This document shows positions 39,117 to 47,533 of a DNA stretch of 64,000 bases, in pieces. The translations under genes were made by a program, and so were the position numbers. Within the stretch, counting starts at the first letter, position 1. Every line of letters starts with the position of its first letter. The notes beneath the pieces were generated by a model, which saw only the letters and a program-made list of their open reading frames with translations, did not search any database and had not been told where the DNA came from. Location: assembly GCF_014349105.1 (NCBI RefSeq), contig NZ_JACSJI010000021.1, positions 1 through 64,000 on the forward strand. Reading direction: 5' to 3'. The DNA is from Caulobacter sp. 17J80-11. Lineage in GTDB: Bacteria; Pseudomonadota; Alphaproteobacteria; Caulobacterales; Caulobacteraceae.

Positions 39117-39420
39117 GTCGCACCCATACCAGAGCTCGACCAAAGCCTTAACGCGCAGGTCCGGTCCAGCTTAACGTCGCTTGGCCGTAGCCGTTCCTTT
39201 GAGACCAGAATCCCACAGCCGCAGTTCTCAACGCCCGGGCCAGAACTTACCTAACGACGTTTTCTGGACAACTCGGAGACGAGTCGCAGTGATCTGGGAG
39301 GTTCGAAAAGTATCTCTCAGGACGTTCGCACAGTAGCGCTTTCCGTTCGCAAGTGCGGAACCGGTCCGGCTTCGACCGTGTTGTGCCGCCAGTATCCTGG
39401 CCGCGACGTGCTGAGAAAAC
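39117..39420. other. Gene-free gap between the lipid transporter operon and the glycosyltransferase fusion
   Basis: A divergent intergenic region with lower GC than the flanks. It must hold the promoters of the minus-strand Mla operon and the plus-strand fusion gene. A GAATC lies at about 39209. I see no repeat, hairpin or RNA gene in it, and the antisense open frame reaching into it (39228-39584) looks non-coding. Confidence 0.5.
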
Positions 39421-41835
39421 ATGATCTGGCTCGATTCGACGTCATCCGCCCGTCCGGCCGCCCATGACGTCCCAACTCTCGACGCGTGCCCCCCGGGCGC
39501 CGCGCCGCTGATCTGCTTCACCCATCTCCGCTGGGGCCGCGTGCAGAGCCGCACCGGCCATCTGATGAGCCGCTTCGCCCGCAACCGCCCGGTCTACGTG
39601 GTCGAGGAGCCGCGGCCGGCCGATCCCGACCGCGGCCCGTCGCTGGACATGGCCTCGGGCGCGCCGGGCGTCTCGGTGGCCACCCCGCGCCTGCCCGCGG
39701 GCCTCGACGGCTGGGGCCGCGACGTGATCCTGCGCCAACTGCTGGACGAACTGCTGGACCAGCACGTCCCGGCCGACCCGGTGTTCTGGTACTGCACGCC
39801 GACCATGCTGCCGTTCTCGCGCCATCGCGACCCGGCGGCGGTGATCTACGACTGCGCCCATCCGGTCGCCGCCTCGCGCCTGGGCGAGGACGAGCTGCGC
39901 GAGCTGGAGAGCGAGCTTTTGGGCCGGGCCGACCTGGTGTTCGCCGGCGGCTGGAGCCTGTTCGAGGCCAAGAAGGCGCGCCGCCGAGACGTCCACCCCT
40001 TCCCGCCCGCCGTCGACCGCGCCCACTTCGCGACCGCGCGTGGCGGGCTTCCCGAGCCGGCCGACCAGCAGGCCATTCCCGGGCCGCGCCTGGGCTGGTT
40101 CGGCGCGATCGACCGGCGGCTGGACCTCGGCCTGCTCGCCGCCGTCGCCGACGCCCGTCCGGCGTGGAACATCGTGCTGGTCGGGCCGGTGATCGGCCTG
40201 GCCGACGAGGAGCTGCCGCGCCGGCCCAACCTGCACTACCTCGGCGCGAAGCCCTACGCCGACCTGCCCGCCTACCTGGCCGGCTGGGACGTGGGCCTGA
40301 TCCCCTTCGCCCGCGGCGCGGCCGCCCGCTTCGCCTGCCCGCCGCAGACGGCCGAGTATCTCGCCGGCGGCCGACCGGTGGTGGCCACGCCGCTGGTCGA
40401 CCTGGTGCGCCACTGGGGCGAACTGGAGGCGGTGCGCGTCGCCGCCACACCGGAGAAGTTCGTCCAGGCCTGCCAGACCGCGCTGGACATGTCGGCCGAA
40501 CCCGACGGCGGCGCCTGGCGCGCGCCGGCCGACACGGCGCTGGCCGAAAGCTGCTGGGATCTCACCCACGCGCGCATGGCGGAGCTGGTGGAAGGCGTGG
40601 TGTCCGCCCGCCGCCCGGTCTCGGCCCCCTTCCTGCGCGAGATCGTCTCCGCCCCGGCCGTGCGCCCGTCGGCGCGCCGGTCGCACTACGACGTGCTGGT
40701 GGTCGGCGCGGGCATGGCCGGCGCGGTCGCGGCCGAACGGCTGGCGGCCGAAGGCGGCAAGCGCGTGCTGCTGATCGACCGCCGCCCGCACCTGGGCGGA
40801 ACCGCCTACGACCACCTGGACGCGGCCGGCATCCGGGTCGGCAAGTACGGCGCGCACGTGCTGCACACCGACCGCTCCGACGTCTTCCACCACCTGTCGC
40901 GCTTCACCGACTGGCGGCCCTGCGCGCCGCGGGTGCTGACTTCCACCGACGGCAAGCTGGTCCCCTCGCCGATCAACCGCACAGCCCTGAACGCCCTGTT
41001 CGGCCTCGACCTGGCCGGCGAGCAGGAGGCGGCCGCCTTCCTGGCCGCGCGCACGACGCCCGCGCACGCGCCCCGGACCGCCGAGGCGGCGGCCCTGGCC
41101 CGGCTGGGACCGGAGCTCTACGAGAGCGTCTTCCGCGGCTGGGCCCGCAAGCGCTGGGGCGTCGATCCTTCCGCCCTGCACAGGCGCGCCGCCGCCCGCG
41201 CCGAAGTGCGGCTGGGGGACGACGACCGCTATTTCACCGACACCTTCCAGGCCGTGCCGGCCAAGGGGTTCGGGCTGATGTTCGAGAACCTGCTGGATCA
41301 CGACGGCATCCACCTGGAGCTCGACGTCGAGTTCGAGGACGTGCGCCGCGAGGTCGTCTACGACCACCTGGTCTTCACCGGCCCGCTGGACGGCTATTTC
41401 GAGCACCGGTTCGGCGAACTGCCGTTCCGCTCGGTGCGGTTCCGCCACGAGACCCTGGACCAGGAGTGGCATCAGCCGGCCGCCGTGGTCGAGTTTCCGT
41501 CCGAGGACACCGCCTGGAGCCGCATCGTCGAGCACAAGCACCTCACCGGCCAGGTGCACCCGAAGACCAGCATCACCTACGAACAGCCCGGCGGCGCCGG
41601 CGACCCGTTCTATCCGGTGCCGACGCCTGAGAACCTGGCCCTGCACCGCCGCTACGCCGCCCTGGCGCGGGCCCAGCGGGACGCGACCTTCATCGGCCGG
41701 CTGGCCTCCTACCGCGAGCTCAGCCTCGGCGAAGCCGCCGCCCAGGCGCTGGCCGCCTCGCGCCGGCTGATCCGGCGGGGCTTGCGACACCCCGCCGAAG
41801 AGGATCAGCTCACCGCGGCGGCGTTGGCGATCTGA
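39421..41835 (+). CDS. Fusion: glycosyltransferase (GT-B) plus UDP-galactopyranose-mutase-like domain
   Basis: 804 residues. Residues ~30-395 form a GT-B glycosyltransferase-like module (CFTHLRWGRVQSRTGHLM, PRLGWFGAIDRRLDL, LHYLGAKPYADLPAYLAGWD, PPQTAEYLAGGRPVVATPL). A FAD-binding UGM module starts at residue 422 (HYDVLVVGAGMAGAVAAERL). It has RWGVDP, VRLGDDDRYF, ELPFRSV (Arg280 of Klebsiella UGM) and RIVEHKHL (Glu301 region). However, the closing motif that reads YRYLDMD in classic UGM is YRELSLG here (residues 764-770), replacing the UDP-contacting Tyr349 and Asp351 with Glu and Ser. A mutase feeding galactofuranose to its own transferase is the natural idea, but a changed substrate is possible. 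The gene stands alone. Confidence 0.8.
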   Translation: MIWLDSTSSARPAAHDVPTLDACPPGAAPLICFTHLRWGRVQSRTGHLMSRFARNRPVYVVEEPRPADPDRGPSLDMASGAPGVSVATPRLPAGLDGWGRDVILRQLLDELLDQHVPADPVFWYCTPTMLPFSRHRDPAAVIYDCAHPVAASRLGEDELRELESELLGRADLVFAGGWSLFEAKKARRRDVHPFPPAVDRAHFATARGGLPEPADQQAIPGPRLGWFGAIDRRLDLGLLAAVADARPAWNIVLVGPVIGLADEELPRRPNLHYLGAKPYADLPAYLAGWDVGLIPFARGAAARFACPPQTAEYLAGGRPVVATPLVDLVRHWGELEAVRVAATPEKFVQACQTALDMSAEPDGGAWRAPADTALAESCWDLTHARMAELVEGVVSARRPVSAPFLREIVSAPAVRPSARRSHYDVLVVGAGMAGAVAAERLAAEGGKRVLLIDRRPHLGGTAYDHLDAAGIRVGKYGAHVLHTDRSDVFHHLSRFTDWRPCAPRVLTSTDGKLVPSPINRTALNALFGLDLAGEQEAAAFLAARTTPAHAPRTAEAAALARLGPELYESVFRGWARKRWGVDPSALHRRAAARAEVRLGDDDRYFTDTFQAVPAKGFGLMFENLLDHDGIHLELDVEFEDVRREVVYDHLVFTGPLDGYFEHRFGELPFRSVRFRHETLDQEWHQPAAVVEFPSEDTAWSRIVEHKHLTGQVHPKTSITYEQPGGAGDPFYPVPTPENLALHRRYAALARAQRDATFIGRLASYRELSLGEAAAQALAASRRLIRRGLRHPAEEDQLTAAALAI

Positions 41836-41862
41836 CGTCGGCCGCCGTGCCCGCGGCGCCCC

Positions 41863-42954
41863 TTACAACCTGCCGCGTCGCTGGTCCTCGCCGATCTTGA
41901 GGATCGAGTGCTTCTGCAGGGTCTCGGGCTGAACCCGCTCCCACAGCCCGCCCAGGCCGGCCTCTCTCCCCCGTTGCTCCTCCCGGCGCAGCCACTCCTC
42001 GACGGTCCTGATCCGGCCTGGGTGGACTTCGTCCAGCAGGGCGTAGTCGCGTTTGATGATGTCGTGCTTCCACTGGTTCCAGAACCCGGTGAAATTGTCC
42101 CGGAAGCTCATCGTGCTCTTGTCGTCGGGATCGGCGTTGTATCCGGCGGGCTTGTCGGCGGACGCCTTCAACGGGCCGTTGAAGTAGTCGTCCAGGCTCG
42201 TGTCGACATATCTGGCGGGATGTCCCGTCACCCGCTCGAAGGCGGCGGCGAGATCGGCATACCGGACGGGCTCGATCGCGACCTCGAGATCCATGCCGTT
42301 CGCGCGCGCCGGGTTGTCGAACAGCCAGCGGACATAGTGGGCGCAGTCTTCGAGGGCGACGTGCACGACCGCGCCGTCCCCCAGCGGCACCCTCCAGGTC
42401 ACGACGCCGTCCTCGACGGTCGGCGTCATGGGCGTGCGCGACGAGACGACCATCTCCATGTACGGGCCGGTGGTGAAGAGGGCCGCGCCCATCCGGTCTC
42501 GGTTCACCTGGTTCTGGAACAGGATCCACTCGCCGATGCGGCCCTTGCCGTCATAGTGGCCGGTACGGAACCTGGAGTCGTAGCCGCCCTTCTTCAGGGT
42601 GTAGTCCAGGTTGCCGTAGACGAAGAACTTGACGCCCTCCTCGAGAGCGATCTCGTAGCAGCGGATCGCCCAGTACATTTCCGTCTTCTCGCCGGTGTTG
42701 AAGCCGTCGATGTTGACGTAGGCCCCGTCGCACGCGCGAAACCCCTCCCGCAGAACGGCTTCATCCGCGAACGACCCTTCCAGGATCGACACCTCGCCCA
42801 TGTCGAGAAGGGACTTGGCGCGCGCCGATCCGGCGTCGCGCGTGAGGGCGAGAACGGAGTATTTGCCGTCGCCGACGAGACCGCGGACGACGGGCAGGCC
42901 TTGCGCGCCCGTCGCGCCGATGACGAAAATCCTGGAGACGTTCTGGGATGACAT
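41863..42954 (-). CDS. NmrA-like NAD(P)-binding protein
   Basis: 363 residues. An N-terminal Rossmann motif IFVIGATGAQGLPVVRGLVG and 'GAYVNIDGF' mark the NmrA/HSCARG atypical short-chain dehydrogenase group, with VKFFVYGNLDYTLKKGGYDS in the position of the usual catalytic region, where no YxxxK is seen. Such proteins sense NAD(P) redox state or act as reductases; no substrate is evident. It is divergent from the HxlR regulator gene 190 bases away, which probably controls it. ATG at 42954 is chosen over one at 42981 because the Rossmann fold starts just after it. Confidence 0.83.
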   Translation of the reverse strand: MSSQNVSRIFVIGATGAQGLPVVRGLVGDGKYSVLALTRDAGSARAKSLLDMGEVSILEGSFADEAVLREGFRACDGAYVNIDGFNTGEKTEMYWAIRCYEIALEEGVKFFVYGNLDYTLKKGGYDSRFRTGHYDGKGRIGEWILFQNQVNRDRMGAALFTTGPYMEMVVSSRTPMTPTVEDGVVTWRVPLGDGAVVHVALEDCAHYVRWLFDNPARANGMDLEVAIEPVRYADLAAAFERVTGHPARYVDTSLDDYFNGPLKASADKPAGYNADPDDKSTMSFRDNFTGFWNQWKHDIIKRDYALLDEVHPGRIRTVEEWLRREEQRGREAGLGGLWERVQPETLQKHSILKIGEDQRRGRL

Positions 42955-43110
42955 GGTCCATTGCTCCGTTCGTGTTCGCAAGATCTGACGACGCCGAGAC
43001 GCGCCCTCGGCTGGTCACGACGCGTCGCCGGCGAAAAAGGGTAAGCCTGGGTGACCAACGGTCATAGGCATGCGGCAGCCCTTCACAACCAGGCGGGATG
43101 TGATATCTTA

Positions 43111-43127
43111 ACTCTCATTATCAGAGT
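43111..43127. promoter_or_regulatory. Candidate HxlR operator (inverted repeat)
   Basis: ACTCT-CATTATC-AGAGT has perfect 5-base arms around a 7-base AT-rich centre and lies 17 bases before the HxlR-type regulator ATG, in the divergent region shared with the NmrA-like gene. It sits in the only AT-rich patch of that region, so it probably overlaps the promoter. Autoregulation and control of the divergent gene are inferred. Confidence 0.5.
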
Positions 43128-43144
43128 CAAGAAGGCTGGCGCCG

Positions 43145-43663
43145 ATGCGTTCGAAAAGTTTCGAGGGGATGGTTTGCCCGATCGCCGGCGCGCTGTCGGC
43201 GATCGGCGATCGCTGGGCGCTGCTGATCCTGCGCGACCTCCTCGCCGGCATCAGCCGCTACGACGATTTCCGGCGATCTTCCGGCGTGACCAACGCGACG
43301 CTCAGCGACCGGCTGAAGCACCTCGAGGGCGCCGGCCTGATCGAGCGGCGGCGGTATCAGACCGGCCCGGACCGGTACGAATACGCGCTGACCTCGAAGG
43401 GGCGGGACATCGCCGCCTTGATGCCGGTGCTCGCCGAGCTCGGCGATCGATGGGGCGTGTCGGGCGCCGCCGAACCCCCGCTGCGGTTCGTGAACCGCGC
43501 CACGGGGGCCGCCGTGCGGCCGGGGTTCATCGATCAGGAGACGGGCCAGCCGGTGAGCGCGGGAGACGTGAAGGTCATGGAAGGGCCCGGCGCCGATGAC
43601 GTCACCCGCTGGCGGCTGTCCCACCGCCGTCGTCACGCCCCCGAGGAAGCCCCCTCGGCGTGA
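43145..43663 (+). CDS. HxlR-family transcriptional regulator
   Basis: 172 residues. The winged helix-turn-helix domain occupies residues 5-105: CPIAGALSAIGDRWALLILR with the conserved redox-type Cys11, RYDDFRRSSGVTNATLSDRL and LIERRRYQTGPDRYEYALT. The C-terminal 60 residues are extra relative to minimal HxlR proteins. Such regulators often sense aldehydes or oxidants through the Cys. It is divergent from the NmrA-like gene, its likely target. Its last 31 bases overlap the end of the opposing udgX gene. Confidence 0.92.
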   Translation: MRSKSFEGMVCPIAGALSAIGDRWALLILRDLLAGISRYDDFRRSSGVTNATLSDRLKHLEGAGLIERRRYQTGPDRYEYALTSKGRDIAALMPVLAELGDRWGVSGAAEPPLRFVNRATGAAVRPGFIDQETGQPVSAGDVKVMEGPGADDVTRWRLSHRRRHAPEEAPSA

Positions 43664-45090
43664 GAGCCGCCCGCTAACTCCCACGCCGCGCGCAGGTCGG
43701 CCACGAACAGCTTCCACGCCCTGGCCCGGTCCTCGTGGCTGGGCAGGCGCAGCAGGTAGGCCGGGTGGACGGTGATCAGGCCCTGCGCGTCGCCCAGGTC
43801 GAACGGATGGCCCCGGTCCTTGGACACCGACACCGGCCGGTCGAACACGGCCTGCCCGGCGGTCGCGCCCAGCGCCACGATCACCTTCGGCCGGACCAGC
43901 CGCCGCTCGTTTTCCAGCCACCAGCGGCAGGCGCGGATCTCGCCGACGTTCGGCTTGGCGTGGATGCGCCGCTTGCCGCGCGGCTCGTGCTTGAAGTGCT
44001 TCACCGCGTTGGTGACGTAGGTCTCGGCGCGCGGCACGCCCGCCTCGGCCAGGGCCTTGTCGAACATCTGCCCGGCCGGCCCGATGAACGGCTTGCCGGC
44101 CAGGTCCTCCTGGTCGCCGGGCTGCTCGCCCACGAACATCAGCGCCGCGCGCGCCGGCCCCTCCCCCGCGACGCCCTGGGTGGCGTCGCGCCAGAGATCG
44201 CAGCGCCGGCAGGCCTGCACCGCGGTCCACACGTCCGCGACCGAGGTCGGCACGTAGGCGTCGTCGAAGGTCCCGTCGCGCACGCTCCTGGCCACCGCCC
44301 GGGCGGTGCGCTTGGACGGTTCGGTGTGGGGCGCGCCGACCATGGTCTCGGCCCTCGTCGCGGCCTGCTGGATCAGTCGGGGAATGACCTGGGCCTCGGG
44401 CAGGTTCCGCCACAGGGACTTGGGCATCTGGGCGGTCATGGCCTTCACCTTCAGCCGGGCCGGGTTGAAGGTCGCGGCGAAATACGCGCGCCAGACGTCC
44501 TCCTGGGCGTCGTCGGCGGGGGCCTCTTCGCGGCTGACGCCAGGCGAGAAGCTAAGGGCTTCGCCGTCCCAGCTGGCGCACGCGTCCGGGGTCAGCACCG
44601 CCCAGCGCATGTTGGCGAACCGCTCCACGAAGAACGGCGCGGCGCGCGCCAGCACCCGGTGCTCCGGCTCGATCCAGGCGACGTAGGCGGCCCCCTTGTC
44701 GTCCTCGACCTCGCGAAAGCGGACGTACTGCTTGAGGCGGTAGGCGGCCCGCTCGACCCCCTTGCGCAGCTCCATGGCCCGCGCCACGTCGGCGTCGGTC
44801 GCGACGTGCATCAGGCCCGGCTCGTTCCGAAGCCGCCAGAGCAGCCGGTACAGCAGGGCGAAGCGCGCCGGGTCCCGGTGCAGGACCACATCGCGCGCCA
44901 GCTCGACGAACTCGCGCGGGACCGGGAAGGCGCAGTCGCCGTCGGCGACCGTTACCTCTTCGCCCAGCTGCGCCTGCTCGCCGGCCGTCCAGGCGACCGC
45001 CTCCGGCGACACGCCCGCCGACCGCAGCGCCCGGGCGGCCCGGCGCCAGCCGCCGAAGTCGGTCTCGTGCGCCAGCCGGACGATCTTCAC
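43633..45090 (-). CDS. udgX: UdgX-type uracil-DNA glycosylase fused to DUF4130
   Basis: 485 residues from a GTG start that overlaps the radical SAM stop (GTGA). Residues 1-250 are a DUF4130 (TIGR03915-like) domain, e.g. CAFPVPREFVELARDVVLHRD and LKQYVRFREVEDDKG. The C-terminal UDG domain has CRRCDLW (Fe-S ligand pair), motif I GEQPGDQEDLAGKPFIGPAG and motif III HPAYLLR. The insert KRRIHAKP is diagnostic of UdgX; its His, here His377, forms a covalent bond with the abasic site in the characterised enzyme, making a stable DNA-protein crosslink after uracil excision. Co-occurrence with the upstream radical SAM gene is a known association (TIGR03914/3915/3916). A LexA box precedes the operon. Confidence 0.93.
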   Translation of the reverse strand: MKIVRLAHETDFGGWRRAARALRSAGVSPEAVAWTAGEQAQLGEEVTVADGDCAFPVPREFVELARDVVLHRDPARFALLYRLLWRLRNEPGLMHVATDADVARAMELRKGVERAAYRLKQYVRFREVEDDKGAAYVAWIEPEHRVLARAAPFFVERFANMRWAVLTPDACASWDGEALSFSPGVSREEAPADDAQEDVWRAYFAATFNPARLKVKAMTAQMPKSLWRNLPEAQVIPRLIQQAATRAETMVGAPHTEPSKRTARAVARSVRDGTFDDAYVPTSVADVWTAVQACRRCDLWRDATQGVAGEGPARAALMFVGEQPGDQEDLAGKPFIGPAGQMFDKALAEAGVPRAETYVTNAVKHFKHEPRGKRRIHAKPNVGEIRACRWWLENERRLVRPKVIVALGATAGQAVFDRPVSVSKDRGHPFDLGDAQGLITVHPAYLLRLPSHEDRARAWKLFVADLRAAWELAGGSHAEGASSGA

Positions 45091-46337
45091 AGCGCCAGGC
45101 TCAGCTGCTGGGGCTCGGGCGGTTTCGCCGCCACGAGCTTCGCCTTCAGATCGGCCCGGTCGGTCAGGCCGCCGGGCGACCAGTCGGCGGCGATCACGAA
45201 CGGACGCACCCTGGCGATCGAGGCGCAAACCCGCGCCACGTCCTCCAGCCGCAGCCGCCGCCAGCGCCGCGAGGCGATCAGCTTGTCGACGCTCTTCACG
45301 CCCAGGCCCGGCACGCGCAGCAGCACCTCGCGCTCGGCCGTGTTCAGGTCGACGGGAAAGCGGTCGCGGTTCTGCAGCGCCCAGGCCAGCTTCGGGTCGA
45401 CCGCCAGGTCCAGCATGCCGTCGACGCTGGAGCCGGCTATCTCGGCCTGGGTGAAGCCGTAGAAGCGCATCAGCCAGTCGGCCTGATAGAGCCGGTGCTC
45501 GCGCATGAGCGGCGGCTGGGCCAGCGGCAGCCGGGCGCTGGAGTCCGGGATCGGGCTGAAGGCCGAATAGTAGACCCGCGACAGGCCGTAGCCGGCGTAG
45601 AGCGCCTCGCTGCGGGCCAGGATCTCGTCGTCCCGGGCCGCGTCGGCGCCGACGATCATCTGGGTGGACTGGCCGGCCGGGGCGAAGCGCTTCGGCTGGG
45701 CCTTGGTTTTCGGATCGGGTTTGGCGCTCTCGCGTCCGAGGCGCACCAGGCCCATGGCCTGCTTGATGGTGCGGACGTCCTTCTCCGGCGCGAAGGCTTT
45801 CAGGCTGTCCTCGCGCGGCAGCTCGATATTGGCCGACAGCCGGTCGGCGTAGAGCCCCGCCTCCTGCACCAGGTGCGCGCTCGCCTCGGGGATCAGCTTC
45901 AGGTGAATGTAGCCGCGGAAATCGTGGTCCTCGCGCAGGCTGCGCGCCACTCGCACCAACTGCTCCATGGTGTAGTCGGAATCCCGGATGATCCCCGACG
46001 AGAGGAACAGCCCCTCGATGTAGTTGCGCCGGTAGAAGCTGAGGGTGAGGTCGACGACCTCCTGCACCGAGAAGCGGGCGCGCGGCACGTTGCTGGACAC
46101 GCGGTTCACGCAGTAGGCGCAGTCGTAGACGCAGAAGTTGGTCAGCAGGATCTTCAGCAGGCTGACGCAGCGCCCGTCCGGGGTGAAGGCGTGGCAGATG
46201 CTCTTGCCGTCGGTGGAGCCCATGCCCTTGCCGTCCAGCGAGGTGCGTTTCTTGGCGCCGGACGAGGCGCAGGACGCGTCGTACTTCGCCGCGTCGGCGA
46301 GGATCTCCAGCTTACGCTTCAAGTCGAGAACGGCCAT
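45087..46337 (-). CDS. UDG-linked radical SAM protein (TIGR03916-like), putative DNA modification/repair
   Basis: 416 residues. The radical SAM cluster motif CxxxCxxC is at Cys69, Cys73 and Cys76 (FCVYDCAYC). The N-terminus KLEILADAAKYDASCASSG is the family signature. A helix-hairpin-helix DNA-binding motif near residues 325-355 (LNTAEREVLLRVPGLGVKSV) suggests action on DNA. Reaction and substrate are unknown to me. It is the first gene of a two-gene operon with udgX, joined by a GTGA overlap. A LexA box abuts the ATG directly, so the message is expected to be leaderless or nearly so, and made on DNA damage. Confidence 0.92.
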   Translation of the reverse strand: MAVLDLKRKLEILADAAKYDASCASSGAKKRTSLDGKGMGSTDGKSICHAFTPDGRCVSLLKILLTNFCVYDCAYCVNRVSSNVPRARFSVQEVVDLTLSFYRRNYIEGLFLSSGIIRDSDYTMEQLVRVARSLREDHDFRGYIHLKLIPEASAHLVQEAGLYADRLSANIELPREDSLKAFAPEKDVRTIKQAMGLVRLGRESAKPDPKTKAQPKRFAPAGQSTQMIVGADAARDDEILARSEALYAGYGLSRVYYSAFSPIPDSSARLPLAQPPLMREHRLYQADWLMRFYGFTQAEIAGSSVDGMLDLAVDPKLAWALQNRDRFPVDLNTAEREVLLRVPGLGVKSVDKLIASRRWRRLRLEDVARVCASIARVRPFVIAADWSPGGLTDRADLKAKLVAAKPPEPQQLSLAL

Positions 46338-46352
46338 GTTCTTAATATGTTC
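46338..46352. promoter_or_regulatory. LexA (SOS) box, GTTC-N7-GTTC
   Basis: GTTCTTAATATGTTC matches exactly the alphaproteobacterial LexA consensus GTTC-N7-GTTC. It touches the ATG of the minus-strand radical SAM/udgX operon (base 46337) and lies 120 bases upstream of the divergent iron transporter operon. Its position over the start region is right for repression of the radical SAM operon. Confidence 0.85.
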
Positions 46353-46471
46353 TCATCGCGAGGCGAACGCCAGCGCCGCCGTGGCCTGCGCGCTTGCGTC
46401 ACACGCTATTGCGAGCCGTTCGCAACCGTGTCAGGAACGCCCCGTTCCCCTGCCGGGCCAAGGTGAAGAGC

Positions 46472-47527
46472 ATGCGCCAGTTTGGAAAAGCCCTGTCGAC
46501 GGCGAGCGCGCTCGTCCTGTCTTTCGCCGTGCTGGCCGGCTGCGGCCCGCGCAAGGAGGCCGAAGTCCCGACCAAGGGCGAGCTGAACCTCTACACCGCC
46601 CGCCACTACGACGCGGACCTTGAGCTCTACAAAGCCTTCACCAAGGCCACGGGCATCAAGGTCAATCGCCTGGAGATGGGCCCCGACCAGCTGATCGAGC
46701 GCATGAAGGCCGAGGGCGACGCCAGCCCCGCCGACGTGATCCTGACCTCCGACGCCGGCGCCCTGTGGCGCGCCGAGCAGGCCGGCCTGTTCCAGCCGAT
46801 CCAGTCGGCGGTGCTGAACGAGAAGATTCCGGCCGGCCTGCGCGATCCGCAGAACGAGTGGTTCGGCTTCTCCCGCCGCGCGCGGGTGATCGCCTACGAC
46901 AAGGCCAAGGTGAAGCCCGAAGAGGTCGCCACCTACGAAGCGCTGGCCGAGCCGCGCTTCAAGGGCAAGGTCTGCGTCCGCTCCTCGGACAACGTCTACA
47001 ACCTGTCGCTGATGTCGGCGCTGATCGAGCGCTGGGGCCAGGACAAGGCCCTGACCTGGGCCAAGGGCGTGGTCGCCAACATGGCCCGCCCGCCCCAGGG
47101 CGGCGACATCGAGCAGATCAAGGCGATCGGCGCCGGCGTCTGCGACGTGGCCCTGACCAACACCTACTACTATTTGCGCCTGGTCCGCTCGGGCGACGCC
47201 GGCGACAAGGCCACCGCCGAGAAGGTCGCCCTCTCCTTCCCCAACCTGGACGGCCACGGCACCCACGTGAACATCTCCGGCGGCGGCGTGGCGCGCTACG
47301 CCCCGCACAAGGACGCCGCCGTGAAGTTCCTGGAGTTCCTGGCCACCGACGAGGCCCAGGAGATCTTCGCCGGCGCCAACAACGAGTACCCGGCCGTCGC
47401 CTCGGTGAAGCCGCCGGCCCTGGTCGCCCAGTACTCGAACTTCACCGCCGACCCGATGCCGGTCACGACCTACGGCGCCCGCCAGGCGGAGGCTCAGGCC
47501 GTGTTCGACAAGGCCGGCTGGCGCTGA
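46472..47527 (+). CDS. Ferric-iron ABC transporter substrate-binding lipoprotein (FbpA/FutA-like)
   Basis: 351 residues. The N-terminus is a lipoprotein signal with lipobox LAGC (Cys24). The fold is that of periplasmic Fe3+ binding proteins: LNLYTARHYDADLELYKAF at the start, VILTSDAGALWRAEQAGLF, and iron-ligand Tyr residues in LTNTYYYLRLV near residue 225. It delivers Fe3+ to the permease encoded downstream. AGGTGAAG before the ATG at 46472 supports the start. No Fur box was recognised with certainty in the 119-base gap upstream. Confidence 0.92.
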   Translation: MRQFGKALSTASALVLSFAVLAGCGPRKEAEVPTKGELNLYTARHYDADLELYKAFTKATGIKVNRLEMGPDQLIERMKAEGDASPADVILTSDAGALWRAEQAGLFQPIQSAVLNEKIPAGLRDPQNEWFGFSRRARVIAYDKAKVKPEEVATYEALAEPRFKGKVCVRSSDNVYNLSLMSALIERWGQDKALTWAKGVVANMARPPQGGDIEQIKAIGAGVCDVALTNTYYYLRLVRSGDAGDKATAEKVALSFPNLDGHGTHVNISGGGVARYAPHKDAAVKFLEFLATDEAQEIFAGANNEYPAVASVKPPALVAQYSNFTADPMPVTTYGARQAEAQAVFDKAGWR

Positions 47528-47533
47528 CGGCGG

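Noticed and set aside
39228-39584. 118-codon minus-strand frame reaching into the gap before the glycosyltransferase fusion
   Set aside because: It overlaps the start of the real gene, has no ribosome site and no recognisable features.
42961-42985. Two GTTC words close together near the NmrA-like gene start
   Set aside because: GTTCGTGTTC has only two bases between the GTTC words; the LexA site needs seven.
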